From Acidobacteriaceae bacterium (GTDB taxonomy: Bacteria > Acidobacteriota > Terriglobia > Terriglobales > Acidobacteriaceae), in assembly GCA_027311125.1 (NCBI GenBank), contig DAICZO010000273.1, positions 1 through 16,174 of the forward strand: a stretch of DNA of 16,174 bases, given 5' to 3'. The position numbers and the translations under genes are program-made. The notes below the pieces were generated by a model that searched no databases, was not told the DNA's origin, and was given only the letters and a program-made list of their open reading frames with translations. This document shows positions 7,538-15,753 of the stretch, piece by piece. Within the stretch, counting starts at the first letter, position 1, and every line of letters begins with the position of its first letter.

Positions 7538-7595
7538 CGCAGCAACCATCAGGAGCAACAACAAGCAGGCTCTACCGCAACAAGGATCAACTCCC

Positions 7596-9746
7596 ATGGA
7601 TAAGTTCATTCGTCGCTCCGCCTGCATCGCCAGTACGCTCGCCATCATCCTTCAGTTGGGTGCCGTGGCATACGCCCAGTCCGCGCCCCAGAAGGCTGAC
7701 ACCCCGGTAGGCAGCATGTCCAACGTGCTCTATGGCGCGGCGTACTACAACGAGTACATGCCCTACGAGCGGCTCGACAAAGACGTTGCCCTCATGAAGG
7801 ACGCAGGCATCACCGTCGTCCGCATGGGCGAATCCACCTGGAGCCTGTGGGAGCCCGAAGACGGCAAGTTTGAGTACGCATGGATGGACCGCGTCGTAGA
7901 CGCGATGACCAAGGCAGGCATCAAGGTCATCATGGGCACCCCAACCTACTCCATCCCCACCTGGATGTATCACGCGCATCCGGAGATCCTGGCCCGTCCG
8001 CTCGGCGGCGCCCCCGTCTTCTACGGCATGCGCCAGAACATGGACACGGACAATCCCACCTATCGCTTCTACGCCCAGCGCCTCATCCGCAACATGGTGG
8101 AGCACTACCGCAACAACCCGAACGTCATCGGCTGGCAGATCGATAACGAGACCTCATCCTACGGAGCCTCCAATCCCGATGTCTTTGCCGGCTTCGTCCA
8201 GCATCTCAAGCAGAAGTTCGGCACCACCGACAATCTCAACAAGGCATGGGGGCTCAACTACTGGGGTCAGGATGTCAACGGCTGGGAGAATATGCCCACC
8301 CGCGATAGCACGATCAGTACTGGTTACAAATTGGAGTGGTCGCGCTGGCAGCAGATGCGCGTGACCAACTTTCTCAGTTGGCAGGCAGCACTCGTGCGGG
8401 AGTACCGCAGCCCAAACCAGTTTGTGACCCAGGACTTTGGTGGAGCAATGCGCCGCGACGTCAATGAGTTTCAGGTCTCCAAAGTCCTCGATGTCGCCTC
8501 CAACAATCCCTACCACGGCACCCAGGACCACATGGACGGCCAGTCGCAGGCAGAGCAGGGCGACTACACTCGCTCACTCAAGCACGCAAATTATCTGGTC
8601 ACCGAGACCAATGCACAAACCACCGACTGGTCCTCCGCCTACCAGTACCCGCCCTACGATGGACAGCTTCGCCTCGACGTCTACACCCATCTCTCCAGCG
8701 GAGCCAACATGGTGGAGTACTGGCACTGGGCCTCAATTCCATCCGGTCAGGAGACCTACTGGAAGGGTGTGCTCTCCCATGACTTTGAGCCCAACCGTGC
8801 CTACGCCGAGGTCTCCCGCACAGCCCACGAACTGCAGAAGATCGGCCCACACCTCGTCAATCTGAAGATCAAAAATGATGTGGCCATTCTCTACAGCGTC
8901 GACTCCGCCAACGCCCTTGACTTCATGCCCTTCGCCTTGGCCCCCGCTGCCCAGTGGCAGATGGGCAAGCCCGTAGCAGACTACAAGACCGTGGTCGATC
9001 AACTCCATCGCGCCTTCTACGAGGCCAATGTAGGAACAGACTTAATCTACCCCGAAGACCCCGACTTCGCTCGCTACAAACTCATCGTCATTCCACCGCT
9101 CTACATAGCCGACGACGCGTTGCTGCAGAAGATCTCGGACTACGTCAAGCAGGGCGGCCATGTGCTGATGACATTCAAGAGCGGCTTTGCCAACGAGAAC
9201 TCAGCCGTTCGCTGGGTGCGTTCTCCGGGGCCGCTTAGGGAGGCTGCAGGCTTCAACTATCAGGAGTTCTCCAACCTCGAGAAGCCACTCGCTCTCAAGG
9301 GCGATCCGCTGCAGGCTGGCGACGATAACAAAGTCATGTATTGGGCAGAGTTTCTGCAGTTGGAACACGCCAAACCCTTGGCCTTCTACGACCACCCATT
9401 CTTCGGTCGCTGGCCGGCAATTACGCGCAACCAGTTCGGTAGCGGAAGCCTCACCTACGAGGGAACCTTCCTCTCGCCCAAGCTTCAGCAGCAGGTGGTG
9501 CTCGATGTCTTGAAGGACGCCCATCTCGATGTCGCTGCACAAACCCTGCCAGCCACCGTGCGAGAGAAGAGCGGCATCAACTCGTTCGGCAAGACAGTCC
9601 ACTACTTCCTCAACTACTCCAGCGCTCCGCAATCCTTCTCCTATGGCGGCCATGCGGGCACAAACCTCATCACGTCCAAGCCGGTTACTTCGTCACAATC
9701 CCTCGAAGTGGGCCCATGGGATCTAGCCATTATCGAAGAAAACTAG
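7596..9746 (+). CDS. Exported GH42 beta-galactosidase
   Basis: Retaining beta-galactosidase, 716 residues from the ATG at 7596, which has AAGGA 9 nt upstream. A longer in-frame reading from 7497 would pass through the hairpin and bury the signal peptide, so I reject it. Residues 1-27 (ending VAYA) are a Sec signal peptide. Domain A, the catalytic barrel, runs about 45-430, with acid/base Glu185 in GWQIDNE and nucleophile Glu337 in YLVTETNAQ. The trimerisation domain (about 455-645) and a small beta C-terminal domain complete the usual GH42 layout and length. It differs clearly from the GH42 protein at the left edge: here AAYYNEY and PTYSIPTWMYH, there TAWYPEQ and PGAAPPAWLTQ. The two are distant paralogues rather than a recent duplication. 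Middle gene of the plus-strand glycosidase cluster. Confidence 0.94.
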   Translation: MDKFIRRSACIASTLAIILQLGAVAYAQSAPQKADTPVGSMSNVLYGAAYYNEYMPYERLDKDVALMKDAGITVVRMGESTWSLWEPEDGKFEYAWMDRVVDAMTKAGIKVIMGTPTYSIPTWMYHAHPEILARPLGGAPVFYGMRQNMDTDNPTYRFYAQRLIRNMVEHYRNNPNVIGWQIDNETSSYGASNPDVFAGFVQHLKQKFGTTDNLNKAWGLNYWGQDVNGWENMPTRDSTISTGYKLEWSRWQQMRVTNFLSWQAALVREYRSPNQFVTQDFGGAMRRDVNEFQVSKVLDVASNNPYHGTQDHMDGQSQAEQGDYTRSLKHANYLVTETNAQTTDWSSAYQYPPYDGQLRLDVYTHLSSGANMVEYWHWASIPSGQETYWKGVLSHDFEPNRAYAEVSRTAHELQKIGPHLVNLKIKNDVAILYSVDSANALDFMPFALAPAAQWQMGKPVADYKTVVDQLHRAFYEANVGTDLIYPEDPDFARYKLIVIPPLYIADDALLQKISDYVKQGGHVLMTFKSGFANENSAVRWVRSPGPLREAAGFNYQEFSNLEKPLALKGDPLQAGDDNKVMYWAEFLQLEHAKPLAFYDHPFFGRWPAITRNQFGSGSLTYEGTFLSPKLQQQVVLDVLKDAHLDVAAQTLPATVREKSGINSFGKTVHYFLNYSSAPQSFSYGGHAGTNLITSKPVTSSQSLEVGPWDLAIIEEN

Positions 9747-9838
9747 TCAAAAAAACGCTGCCGGAAAGCAACAACCAAAAATAGTTACAAATAGCCGTCG
9801 AACCACACACAGCACCACACGATTCGGAGAACACTTCT

Positions 9839-12253
9839 ATGCTGAGACGCGACTTCCTCAAGACCACCGGCACTCTCATTGCCGCATCCACCATCCCCGG
9901 CACTGCAGCCTTCGCGGCAGAGCATGGCACCAGTCAGACCCGTACCGTGCTGCCGATCAACCGCAACTGGCGCTACCATCCCGCCAAGGTCGAGGGTGCC
10001 CACCTGCCCAGCTTCGACGATAGCTCCTTTGAGCGCATCGTGATTCCGCACACCAATGTTCAGCTGCCTTGGCACAACTTTGACGATAAGCTCTACGAGT
10101 TTGTCTCCACCTACCGGCGTCGCTTCAAGTATCCTGCCGCGGCGCAGGGCAAGCGTGTCTTCGTCGACTTCGAGGGTGCCATGACGGCCTCAACCGTCTG
10201 GATCAACGGTATCGCTCTGGGCGAGTACAAAGGCGGCTTCACGCCATTCTCTTTCGAACTCACACCCCACCTCAAGCAGGATGGCGAAAACGTCCTTGTC
10301 GTGCAACTCGACTCCACCGAACGCGCCGACATCCCGCCTTACGGTTACGAGATCGACTACATGACCTTCGGCGGAATCTATCGCGAGGTCTCCCTGCGCA
10401 TCGTCGCACCCAACTACATCGATAACATCTTCGCGCGTCCCAAAAATGTTCTGACCAGCACCCCCTCCGTCGATGTCGATTGCTTCCTCGCGGGCCACTC
10501 AACCGCCGGCGGCGCGCTCACCCTCGAAGTCGAACTGCACGACGGCGACCGCGTCGTAGCCAAGGCCAGCAGCGCAGCCAAACTAGCCGATGCTGCCGAC
10601 CCCAATGCTGCAGCCGATCCCGAGACCAACGCCCCGGCCTATGCCAGCACCGAGACCGTCACAGATCCCGCTCGGCACACCATCTCATTGACCGGACTCG
10701 GAGAGATCAAGCGCTGGGACCTCGATTCACCGCATCTCTACACCGTGCAGGTCCGTCTGCTCCAGGGTGGCAAGTTGATCGATGAGGACTCACGACGCAT
10801 CGGCTTCCGCGAGGCTACCTTTACCGATCAGGGCTTCTCCCTCAACGGAAAAATCGTAAAGCTGCGCGGTCTGGATCGCCATCAGACCTTCCCGTTTGTC
10901 GGCCAGGCGATGCCTGCACGCGTTCAGCGCAAAGATGCGGAGATTCTGCGCAAGGGCCTCCACTGCAACATCGTCCGCACCTCGCACTACCCCCAGTCGC
11001 GGCACTTCCTCGACGCCTGCGACGAGATGGGTCTGCTGGTGCTGGAGGAGATTCCGGGCTGGCAACACATCGGTCCAGAGCCCTGGAAACTGATCGCCAT
11101 CGACAACGTCGGTCGCATGATTCGCCGCGACTGGAATCACCCCTCCATCATCCTCTGGGGTGTGCGCATCAACGAGTCGCGCGACGACCACAGCTTCTAT
11201 GTCCGCACCAACGCACTGGCCCACGCGCTCGATACCACCCGTCAGACCGGCGGCATCCGATACTTCCAGGAGTCGGAGTTCCTGGAGGATGTCTTCACCA
11301 TGAACGACTTCGGATTCCCACTCAAGAAGCCGAACCATCCCCGCTACCTCAACACGGAGTTCGTCGGGCACACCTTCCCCACCAAGACCACCGACGATGA
11401 CGAGCGTCAGCGCGAGCACACCCTCCGGCATGCCCGTATCCACAATCAACTCGCATCCGACCCGCAGTATGCAGGCGGCATCGGTTGGTGTGCCTTCGAC
11501 TACAACACCCACGCCAACTTCGGCTCAGGCGATCGCATCTGCTATCACGGCGTCACCGATATCTTCCGCGAGAACAAACCGGCTGCAGGCTTCTACAAGT
11601 CGCAGTGCGATCCCGCCGAAGAGATCGTTCTCGAGCCAGCCTTCCACTGGGCTCGTGGTGACGAGTCGGTCGGCTTCACCAAGGCAGTCGTCTGCTCCAA
11701 CTGCGACCACCTCAAGTTCTATGTGCGCGAGCAGAGTCTCGAGAGCAACCCCTGGAAGCTGGCCGCCGAGATCGATCCTGATCGCACTGAGTTCAATCAC
11801 CTCACCTATCCGCCATTCGTTCTGGATATGAAGTCGATTGATCTCAAGCAATTTCAGTTCCCCTGGGGCGATCTGCGCATCGATGGCTATCTCAAGGGGC
11901 AGCAGGTCATCTCGAAGTCGCTCTCCGGGGCCGGTATCGACCGCAAGTTTGTTCTGCTGCCAGACGACACCAGCCTCGTCGCCGACGGAGCCGACACCAC
12001 CCGCGTCGTCATGCGCGTCACCGACGAGTTCGGCGCCATGCGGACCTACGCCGACGACCCGATCGTGTTCACGCTCGAAGGACCAGCCGACCTCATCGGA
12101 GATAATCCGTTCTCGTTGGTTGGTGGAACAGGTGCCGTGTGGATTCGCGCCAAGGAGCAATCGGGAACCGTACGCCTCACCGCAAAGCACCCTCGGCTCG
12201 GATCGCAGACGGTCGAGTTCCGCCTCACCGCAGCCGCTCCAGAAGGCGTCTAA
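9839..12253 (+). CDS. Tat-exported GH2 beta-galactosidase-like enzyme
   Basis: GH2 glycosidase of 804 residues. The N-terminus MLRRDFLKTTG is a twin-arginine (Tat) signal followed by a weakly hydrophobic stretch to about residue 27, so it is probably folded before export. GGAGA lies 8 nt before the ATG. A sugar-binding jelly roll (about 40-190), an Ig-like sandwich (about 195-325) and the barrel (about 330-600) follow in GH2 order; the barrel opens with LNGKIVKLRGLDRHQ. Acid/base Glu446 is in WGVRINES and nucleophile Glu507 in YLNTEFVGH. The last 200 residues look like further beta domains. The sandwich has an Ala/Asp-rich low-complexity insert at about 241-275. GH2 also holds beta-glucuronidases and mannosidases; beta-galactosidase is the best guess from context. 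Last gene of the plus cluster, 92 bp after GH42. Confidence 0.85.
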   Translation: MLRRDFLKTTGTLIAASTIPGTAAFAAEHGTSQTRTVLPINRNWRYHPAKVEGAHLPSFDDSSFERIVIPHTNVQLPWHNFDDKLYEFVSTYRRRFKYPAAAQGKRVFVDFEGAMTASTVWINGIALGEYKGGFTPFSFELTPHLKQDGENVLVVQLDSTERADIPPYGYEIDYMTFGGIYREVSLRIVAPNYIDNIFARPKNVLTSTPSVDVDCFLAGHSTAGGALTLEVELHDGDRVVAKASSAAKLADAADPNAAADPETNAPAYASTETVTDPARHTISLTGLGEIKRWDLDSPHLYTVQVRLLQGGKLIDEDSRRIGFREATFTDQGFSLNGKIVKLRGLDRHQTFPFVGQAMPARVQRKDAEILRKGLHCNIVRTSHYPQSRHFLDACDEMGLLVLEEIPGWQHIGPEPWKLIAIDNVGRMIRRDWNHPSIILWGVRINESRDDHSFYVRTNALAHALDTTRQTGGIRYFQESEFLEDVFTMNDFGFPLKKPNHPRYLNTEFVGHTFPTKTTDDDERQREHTLRHARIHNQLASDPQYAGGIGWCAFDYNTHANFGSGDRICYHGVTDIFRENKPAAGFYKSQCDPAEEIVLEPAFHWARGDESVGFTKAVVCSNCDHLKFYVREQSLESNPWKLAAEIDPDRTEFNHLTYPPFVLDMKSIDLKQFQFPWGDLRIDGYLKGQQVISKSLSGAGIDRKFVLLPDDTSLVADGADTTRVVMRVTDEFGAMRTYADDPIVFTLEGPADLIGDNPFSLVGGTGAVWIRAKEQSGTVRLTAKHPRLGSQTVEFRLTAAAPEGV

Positions 12254-12283
12254 ACCAGATCGTAACCACTACAGCTACAAACC

Positions 12284-12320
12284 CACGAATCCCAGCCCTC
12301 GTGGCTGGGATTCGTGTTTT
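12284..12320. terminator. Two-way intrinsic terminator
   Basis: CACGAATCCCAGCC (12284-12297) pairs perfectly with GGCTGGGATTCGTG (12303-12316): a 14-bp stem with a 5-nt loop, followed by TTTT on the plus strand. It lies 30 bp after the GH2 stop. On the opposite strand it begins two bases after the GH36 stop codon (12319-12321), so it can serve both converging genes, though the minus-strand T-run is poor. Confidence 0.85.
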
Positions 12321-14568
12321 AGTTGTTAAAGTTCGCTTGCAAGAGACTATCAAAACGGAACGCCGCAGCCTGCAGGTCGCCGCGCATCATTACATCCACC
12401 CCATGCGCCATCCAGTAGCTACCACTCGCTTCGGTAGGAGTGTCCTTGGCCACCACTCCGTGGATTGCGGTGATTCTGTACCGTAGGTTCGGATCGAGTC
12501 CGCGCATATACACTCGCGGAAACGGATAGCCCATCTGGCTGGAGTGCAGGAAGGTGAACAGCACTGCCTGCGACCGATCCAGCGCCACCGACTCGGTCAC
12601 CGAAGCCTCACTCCCATCGCGCGGCGAAACCAGTCGATACAGCGAGCCATGCTGCACCGTCTCCCGCACCTGCTTGTAGGCCGCGATCATCTCCTTGGCC
12701 GTGGCGAAGTCCGCAGGCTGCCACTTGTCCAGATTGGCGCCAACGCCCAGCGATCCCTGCATCGACGAGAGGAAGCGATACGCCACAGACGTCGTGCGCT
12801 GATTCACCCAGTTAGGCGAGTCCGTCACCCACGCCATCATCACGCCAGGCGTGTAGGCATAGGTAAATCCATCCTGAATCCGCAGACGATCGAACGGGTC
12901 AGTATTGTCAGAGGGCCAGACCTCATCCGTCAGGCCGAGGATGCCCAGATCAACCCGCCCCCCGCCGCCCGAGCACGACTCGATCTCTACCTGCGGATGC
13001 TTCGCCCGCAACTCACGCAGAATGCCATACAGGTTGTTCACGTACGCGACGTAGACGGCCTTCTGCTCATCAGGCGCCACCGCTGGCCAGCCCGGCTCCG
13101 ACCAGTTGCGGTTGTAGTCCCACTTCAGAAACGCGATCTGATTATGGCTCAGAAGATCGTCCAGGAACGAGAAGACGTAGTCGCGAACATCGTTCCGTGC
13201 AAGGTTCAGCACCAGTTGGTTGCGCGATTCACTGCGTGGGCGCCCAGTAAAGTTCAGCACCCAGTCAGGATGTTTGCGGTACAGGTCGCTGTCCGGATTC
13301 ACCATCTCCGGCTCAACCCACAGTCCAAAGTCCATCCCCAGCGAGTGGACTTTATCGATCAGCGGCTTCAGCCCATTCGGAAATTTCTGCTGATTCACAT
13401 ACCAGTCGCCCAGGCCCGCGTGGTCGTCCTTGCGCTGGCCAAACCAGCCATCATCCATCACAAAGCGCTCGACACCAATAGCCGCGGCCTTCTCCGCCAA
13501 CGACTCCTGCCCAGCCTCCGTGACAGCAAACTCCGTAGCCTCCCACGAGTTGTAAATCACCGGACGCACCTTGGGTGCAGGCGCCTGCGGCAGAATGCTG
13601 CTCAGCTCAAAGCGATGCAGCAGCCGCGAAGCCTGGCCAATACCATGGTGCGAGTAGCCCGCATAGAAGACCGGAGTCTGTAGTTGCTTGCCCGGCAGCA
13701 ACTTGTAACTGAAGTCGAAAGGATTGTAACCACCAGTGATACGAATCTGCTGCAACTGATCCTGTTCGACCGTGATCCGCCACGATCCGCTCCACGCCAG
13801 CGCGCCAAACCACACATCGCCGCTCTCTTCGTCGGCATGCTCGCCACGCTCAATCGCAAACCACGGATTATTCTGGTGTCCGGTGGAGCCGCGGCGACTC
13901 TCCAGCACTGTCATGCCCGGCAGTATGTGCTGCTTCTGCAGGTTCCACTCGCCTGCCCATCGACCAGTCAGATAGCGCAGCGAGTAGTCCGTTCCATGCG
14001 GCAGGTTCCAGGTCGCTGCTGCCGCCTGCTCAATGGTGATTGGCGCACTGGTGGCATTCGTGATCACAGCCGACCGTCCGACAATTCCTGTATCGCGGTT
14101 CACCGTGTAGTGCAGATCGACCATTAACGCCAGTGACACGTCCTTCATGCGTACCGTCAACTCATTGCCCTTGATGCTGTGCGACACATACGTCAACACC
14201 ACATTGCGATTGCCATCAGCAAAGCTGGCCTTCAGCGCCGGCTCGACAAACAGTCCTCCGCCCCACCCTGCATACTCATTCGGTGTCGTCGTCTCAGCCG
14301 AGTCAAATGAGGCAACCCCAGTCATGGAGTGCGCCGCGCTCAGGTGGTCGTCCCTGCCAATCTGCTCCCCCCAGTAGAGCGACTGCAACTGGCCAACGTC
14401 GTTGATCCCGAAGGCGTAAGTCGTACCCGCTGCATCCATGCGGAAGACCTTGCTGCCCGCATCGAAATGAATCGTCTCCGAGATCTGTGCCTGCAGAGGA
14501 GCAGCAGCAAGCAGAAAGCTAATCCCTACAGCCAGAATGGCTCGCGTCAGTATGGGTCGTGGTCGCAT
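12319..14568 (-). CDS. Exported GH36 alpha-galactosidase
   Basis: Retaining alpha-galactosidase that removes terminal alpha-D-galactose, for example from melibiose- or raffinose-type sugars, galactomannan side chains or digalactosyl-glycerol. The protein has 749 residues; the ATG at 14568 has AAAGGA 6 nt upstream. Residues 1-28 (ending PLQAQ) are a Sec signal peptide, notable because well-studied bacterial GH36 enzymes are mostly cytoplasmic. The N-terminal beta-supersandwich (about 30-325) precedes the barrel. FVMDDGWFG (369-377) and the nucleophile Asp484 in LKWDYNR are followed by the ESCSGGGGRVD stretch (530-540) and acid/base Asp554 in WPSDNTD. The 70-residue spacing between the two Asp residues matches known GH36 enzymes. 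It lies 39 bp downstream of lacI on the same strand, so probably cotranscribed, with a weak operator-like site in the gap. Confidence 0.95.
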   Translation of the reverse strand: MRPRPILTRAILAVGISFLLAAAPLQAQISETIHFDAGSKVFRMDAAGTTYAFGINDVGQLQSLYWGEQIGRDDHLSAAHSMTGVASFDSAETTTPNEYAGWGGGLFVEPALKASFADGNRNVVLTYVSHSIKGNELTVRMKDVSLALMVDLHYTVNRDTGIVGRSAVITNATSAPITIEQAAAATWNLPHGTDYSLRYLTGRWAGEWNLQKQHILPGMTVLESRRGSTGHQNNPWFAIERGEHADEESGDVWFGALAWSGSWRITVEQDQLQQIRITGGYNPFDFSYKLLPGKQLQTPVFYAGYSHHGIGQASRLLHRFELSSILPQAPAPKVRPVIYNSWEATEFAVTEAGQESLAEKAAAIGVERFVMDDGWFGQRKDDHAGLGDWYVNQQKFPNGLKPLIDKVHSLGMDFGLWVEPEMVNPDSDLYRKHPDWVLNFTGRPRSESRNQLVLNLARNDVRDYVFSFLDDLLSHNQIAFLKWDYNRNWSEPGWPAVAPDEQKAVYVAYVNNLYGILRELRAKHPQVEIESCSGGGGRVDLGILGLTDEVWPSDNTDPFDRLRIQDGFTYAYTPGVMMAWVTDSPNWVNQRTTSVAYRFLSSMQGSLGVGANLDKWQPADFATAKEMIAAYKQVRETVQHGSLYRLVSPRDGSEASVTESVALDRSQAVLFTFLHSSQMGYPFPRVYMRGLDPNLRYRITAIHGVVAKDTPTEASGSYWMAHGVDVMMRGDLQAAAFRFDSLLQANFNN

Positions 14569-14578
14569 GGTGTTTCCT

Positions 14579-14592
14579 TTCGAGCGCTTACA
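14579..14592. promoter_or_regulatory. Degenerate operator before GH36
   Basis: TTCGAGCGCTTACA keeps one full TTACA arm and a central GCGC, but the other arm matches TGTAA at only 2 of 5 positions. It lies in the 39-bp gap between lacI and the GH36 gene, touching the GH36 ribosome site. A repressor here could act as a roadblock inside the operon; chance is also possible. Confidence 0.35.
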
Positions 14593-14607
14593 GTCAACTT
14601 CATACGT

Positions 14608-15621
14608 TCAACGCGGTGCCGGGCCGGTCGATTGACGCAGCACAAACTCCGGATGAACCAGGTGCTCTTCGCCTTGGACCGGCTTGGTCGCATCATCTTC
14701 GTTGCGAGCATGAAGCAGTGCTCGAAACGCTGCATTCGCAATCTCCGCGCGCGATAGGCTGATGGTCGTCAGTGGTGGCATCGTGAACGCGCTCAGTTGA
14801 ATATCGTCAATTCCAACCACGGAGATGTCCTGCGGCACCCGCAGGCCAAACTGCGTAATCGCGCCCATCGCTCCAATCGCCGTCATGTCGTTCGAAGCCA
14901 CCACCGCCGTAGGACGAACCTCTGCATTCAGCATCCGCTTGATCGCCGCCTCACCGCCATCCACGCGGTGATTGCCTTCTTGAATCATCTCCGTGGTGCA
15001 GATCAGGTGTTCGCGCGCAACCCGTTCCGTAAACGCCGTATGCCGTGTGCGTGCCGACGACAGCCGCATCGGTCCGCTGATAAATCCGATCCGTTCATGT
15101 CCCAGCCCGATCAGGTGCGTCATCGCCATCTGTACGCCCGCTGCATAGTCGATCCGCACGCAGCTTACCCCCGGCCCGGTAGTTTCCGTATCCAGAAACA
15201 CCAGCGGAATATGCCGTCGGCTGAACACCTCCACCAGCCCCTCATCCATCTCCGAGGTCATAATCGCGACCCCGTCCACCTTCCGCTGCAGCATCCGCGT
15301 CACGCAGATCTTCATCCGTTCCGGATCGTAGTTGGTGTTGGCAATCAACACCTCCTGCCCATGCACCACCGCAATATCTTCAAACGACTTCACCAGCTCC
15401 GGAAAGAACGGATTCGTAATGTCCGAGATGATCAGCCCATACAGGCTGCTCCGTCCCGAGCCCAGCGCACGTGCATTCGTATTCGGGTAAAAATTCAAGG
15501 CCTCGATAGCACGACGCACTCGTTCCGCAGTCTTCGGGCTTACCTTGGCAGACCCATTGATGGTGCGAGAGACGGTCGCAGTGGAGACATTCGCACGTTT
15601 GGCAACAGCTTTGATATTCAT
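14608..15621 (-). CDS. LacI/GalR-family transcriptional repressor
   Basis: Cytoplasmic DNA-binding regulator of 337 residues, the usual family length. The helix-turn-helix is at residues 2-23 (IKAVAKRANVSTATVSRTING). The hinge helix near 47-55 carries Leu53 (NARALGSG), the residue that inserts into the operator minor groove in this family. A periplasmic-binding-protein-like sugar domain fills the rest (YGLIISDITNPFF, about 60-72; ASNDMTAIGA; ISVVGIDDI). I start at the ATG 15621, where family proteins normally begin; upstream in-frame codons only add 15 unrelated residues. No Shine-Dalgarno is visible, so translation may be weak or leaderless. It is followed by GH36, divergent from a glycosidase-like gene, and has an operator palindrome 44 bp upstream, suggesting autoregulation. 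The effector is unknown; galactose, a galactoside or a glycerol derivative are candidates. Confidence 0.94.
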   Translation of the reverse strand: MNIKAVAKRANVSTATVSRTINGSAKVSPKTAERVRRAIEALNFYPNTNARALGSGRSSLYGLIISDITNPFFPELVKSFEDIAVVHGQEVLIANTNYDPERMKICVTRMLQRKVDGVAIMTSEMDEGLVEVFSRRHIPLVFLDTETTGPGVSCVRIDYAAGVQMAMTHLIGLGHERIGFISGPMRLSSARTRHTAFTERVAREHLICTTEMIQEGNHRVDGGEAAIKRMLNAEVRPTAVVASNDMTAIGAMGAITQFGLRVPQDISVVGIDDIQLSAFTMPPLTTISLSRAEIANAAFRALLHARNEDDATKPVQGEEHLVHPEFVLRQSTGPAPR

Positions 15622-15634
15622 AATGGGGGCGGAA

Positions 15635-15648
15635 AGTAAACGCGTACA
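15635..15648. promoter_or_regulatory. Second, weaker operator before lacI
   Basis: AGTAAACGCGTACA reads on the lacI strand as TGTACGCGTTTACT, matching TGTAA-N4-TTACA at 8 of 10 arm positions with a central CG. Its centre is 31 bp from the centre of the perfect palindrome at 15665-15680, about three turns of the helix, so two repressors could sit on the same face of the DNA. It starts 13 bp upstream of the lacI start codon. Confidence 0.5.
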
Positions 15649-15664
15649 GTCTATCGCGACAGCC

Positions 15665-15680
15665 ATGTAAAGCTTTACAT
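15665..15680. promoter_or_regulatory. LacI-type operator, copy 3 (lacI / GH-like)
   Basis: ATGTAAAGCTTTACAT is a perfect 16-bp palindrome containing a HindIII-like AAGCTT centre. It shares both ATGTAA and TTACAT arms with copies 1 and 2. It lies 44 bp before lacI and 73 bp before the divergent glycosidase-like gene, so a bound repressor could control both. This is the best-formed copy and fits an autoregulated repressor. Confidence 0.78.
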
Positions 15681-15753
15681 AAATTTCATGTATCGTGGTG
15701 CCCGCGGAGTTTTTATCCTGCCCACCGATGGCTATCTCTCCACGAGGAATCCC

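Noticed and set aside
7497..7595. Earlier start for the middle GH42 gene
   Set aside because: The extra 33 residues come from the intergenic hairpin and would hide the signal peptide; the ATG at 7596 has a ribosome site.
9776..9789. TTACA half-site before the GH2 gene
   Set aside because: Only one arm matches; the other arm matches 2 of 5 bases in an A-rich stretch where that is expected by chance.
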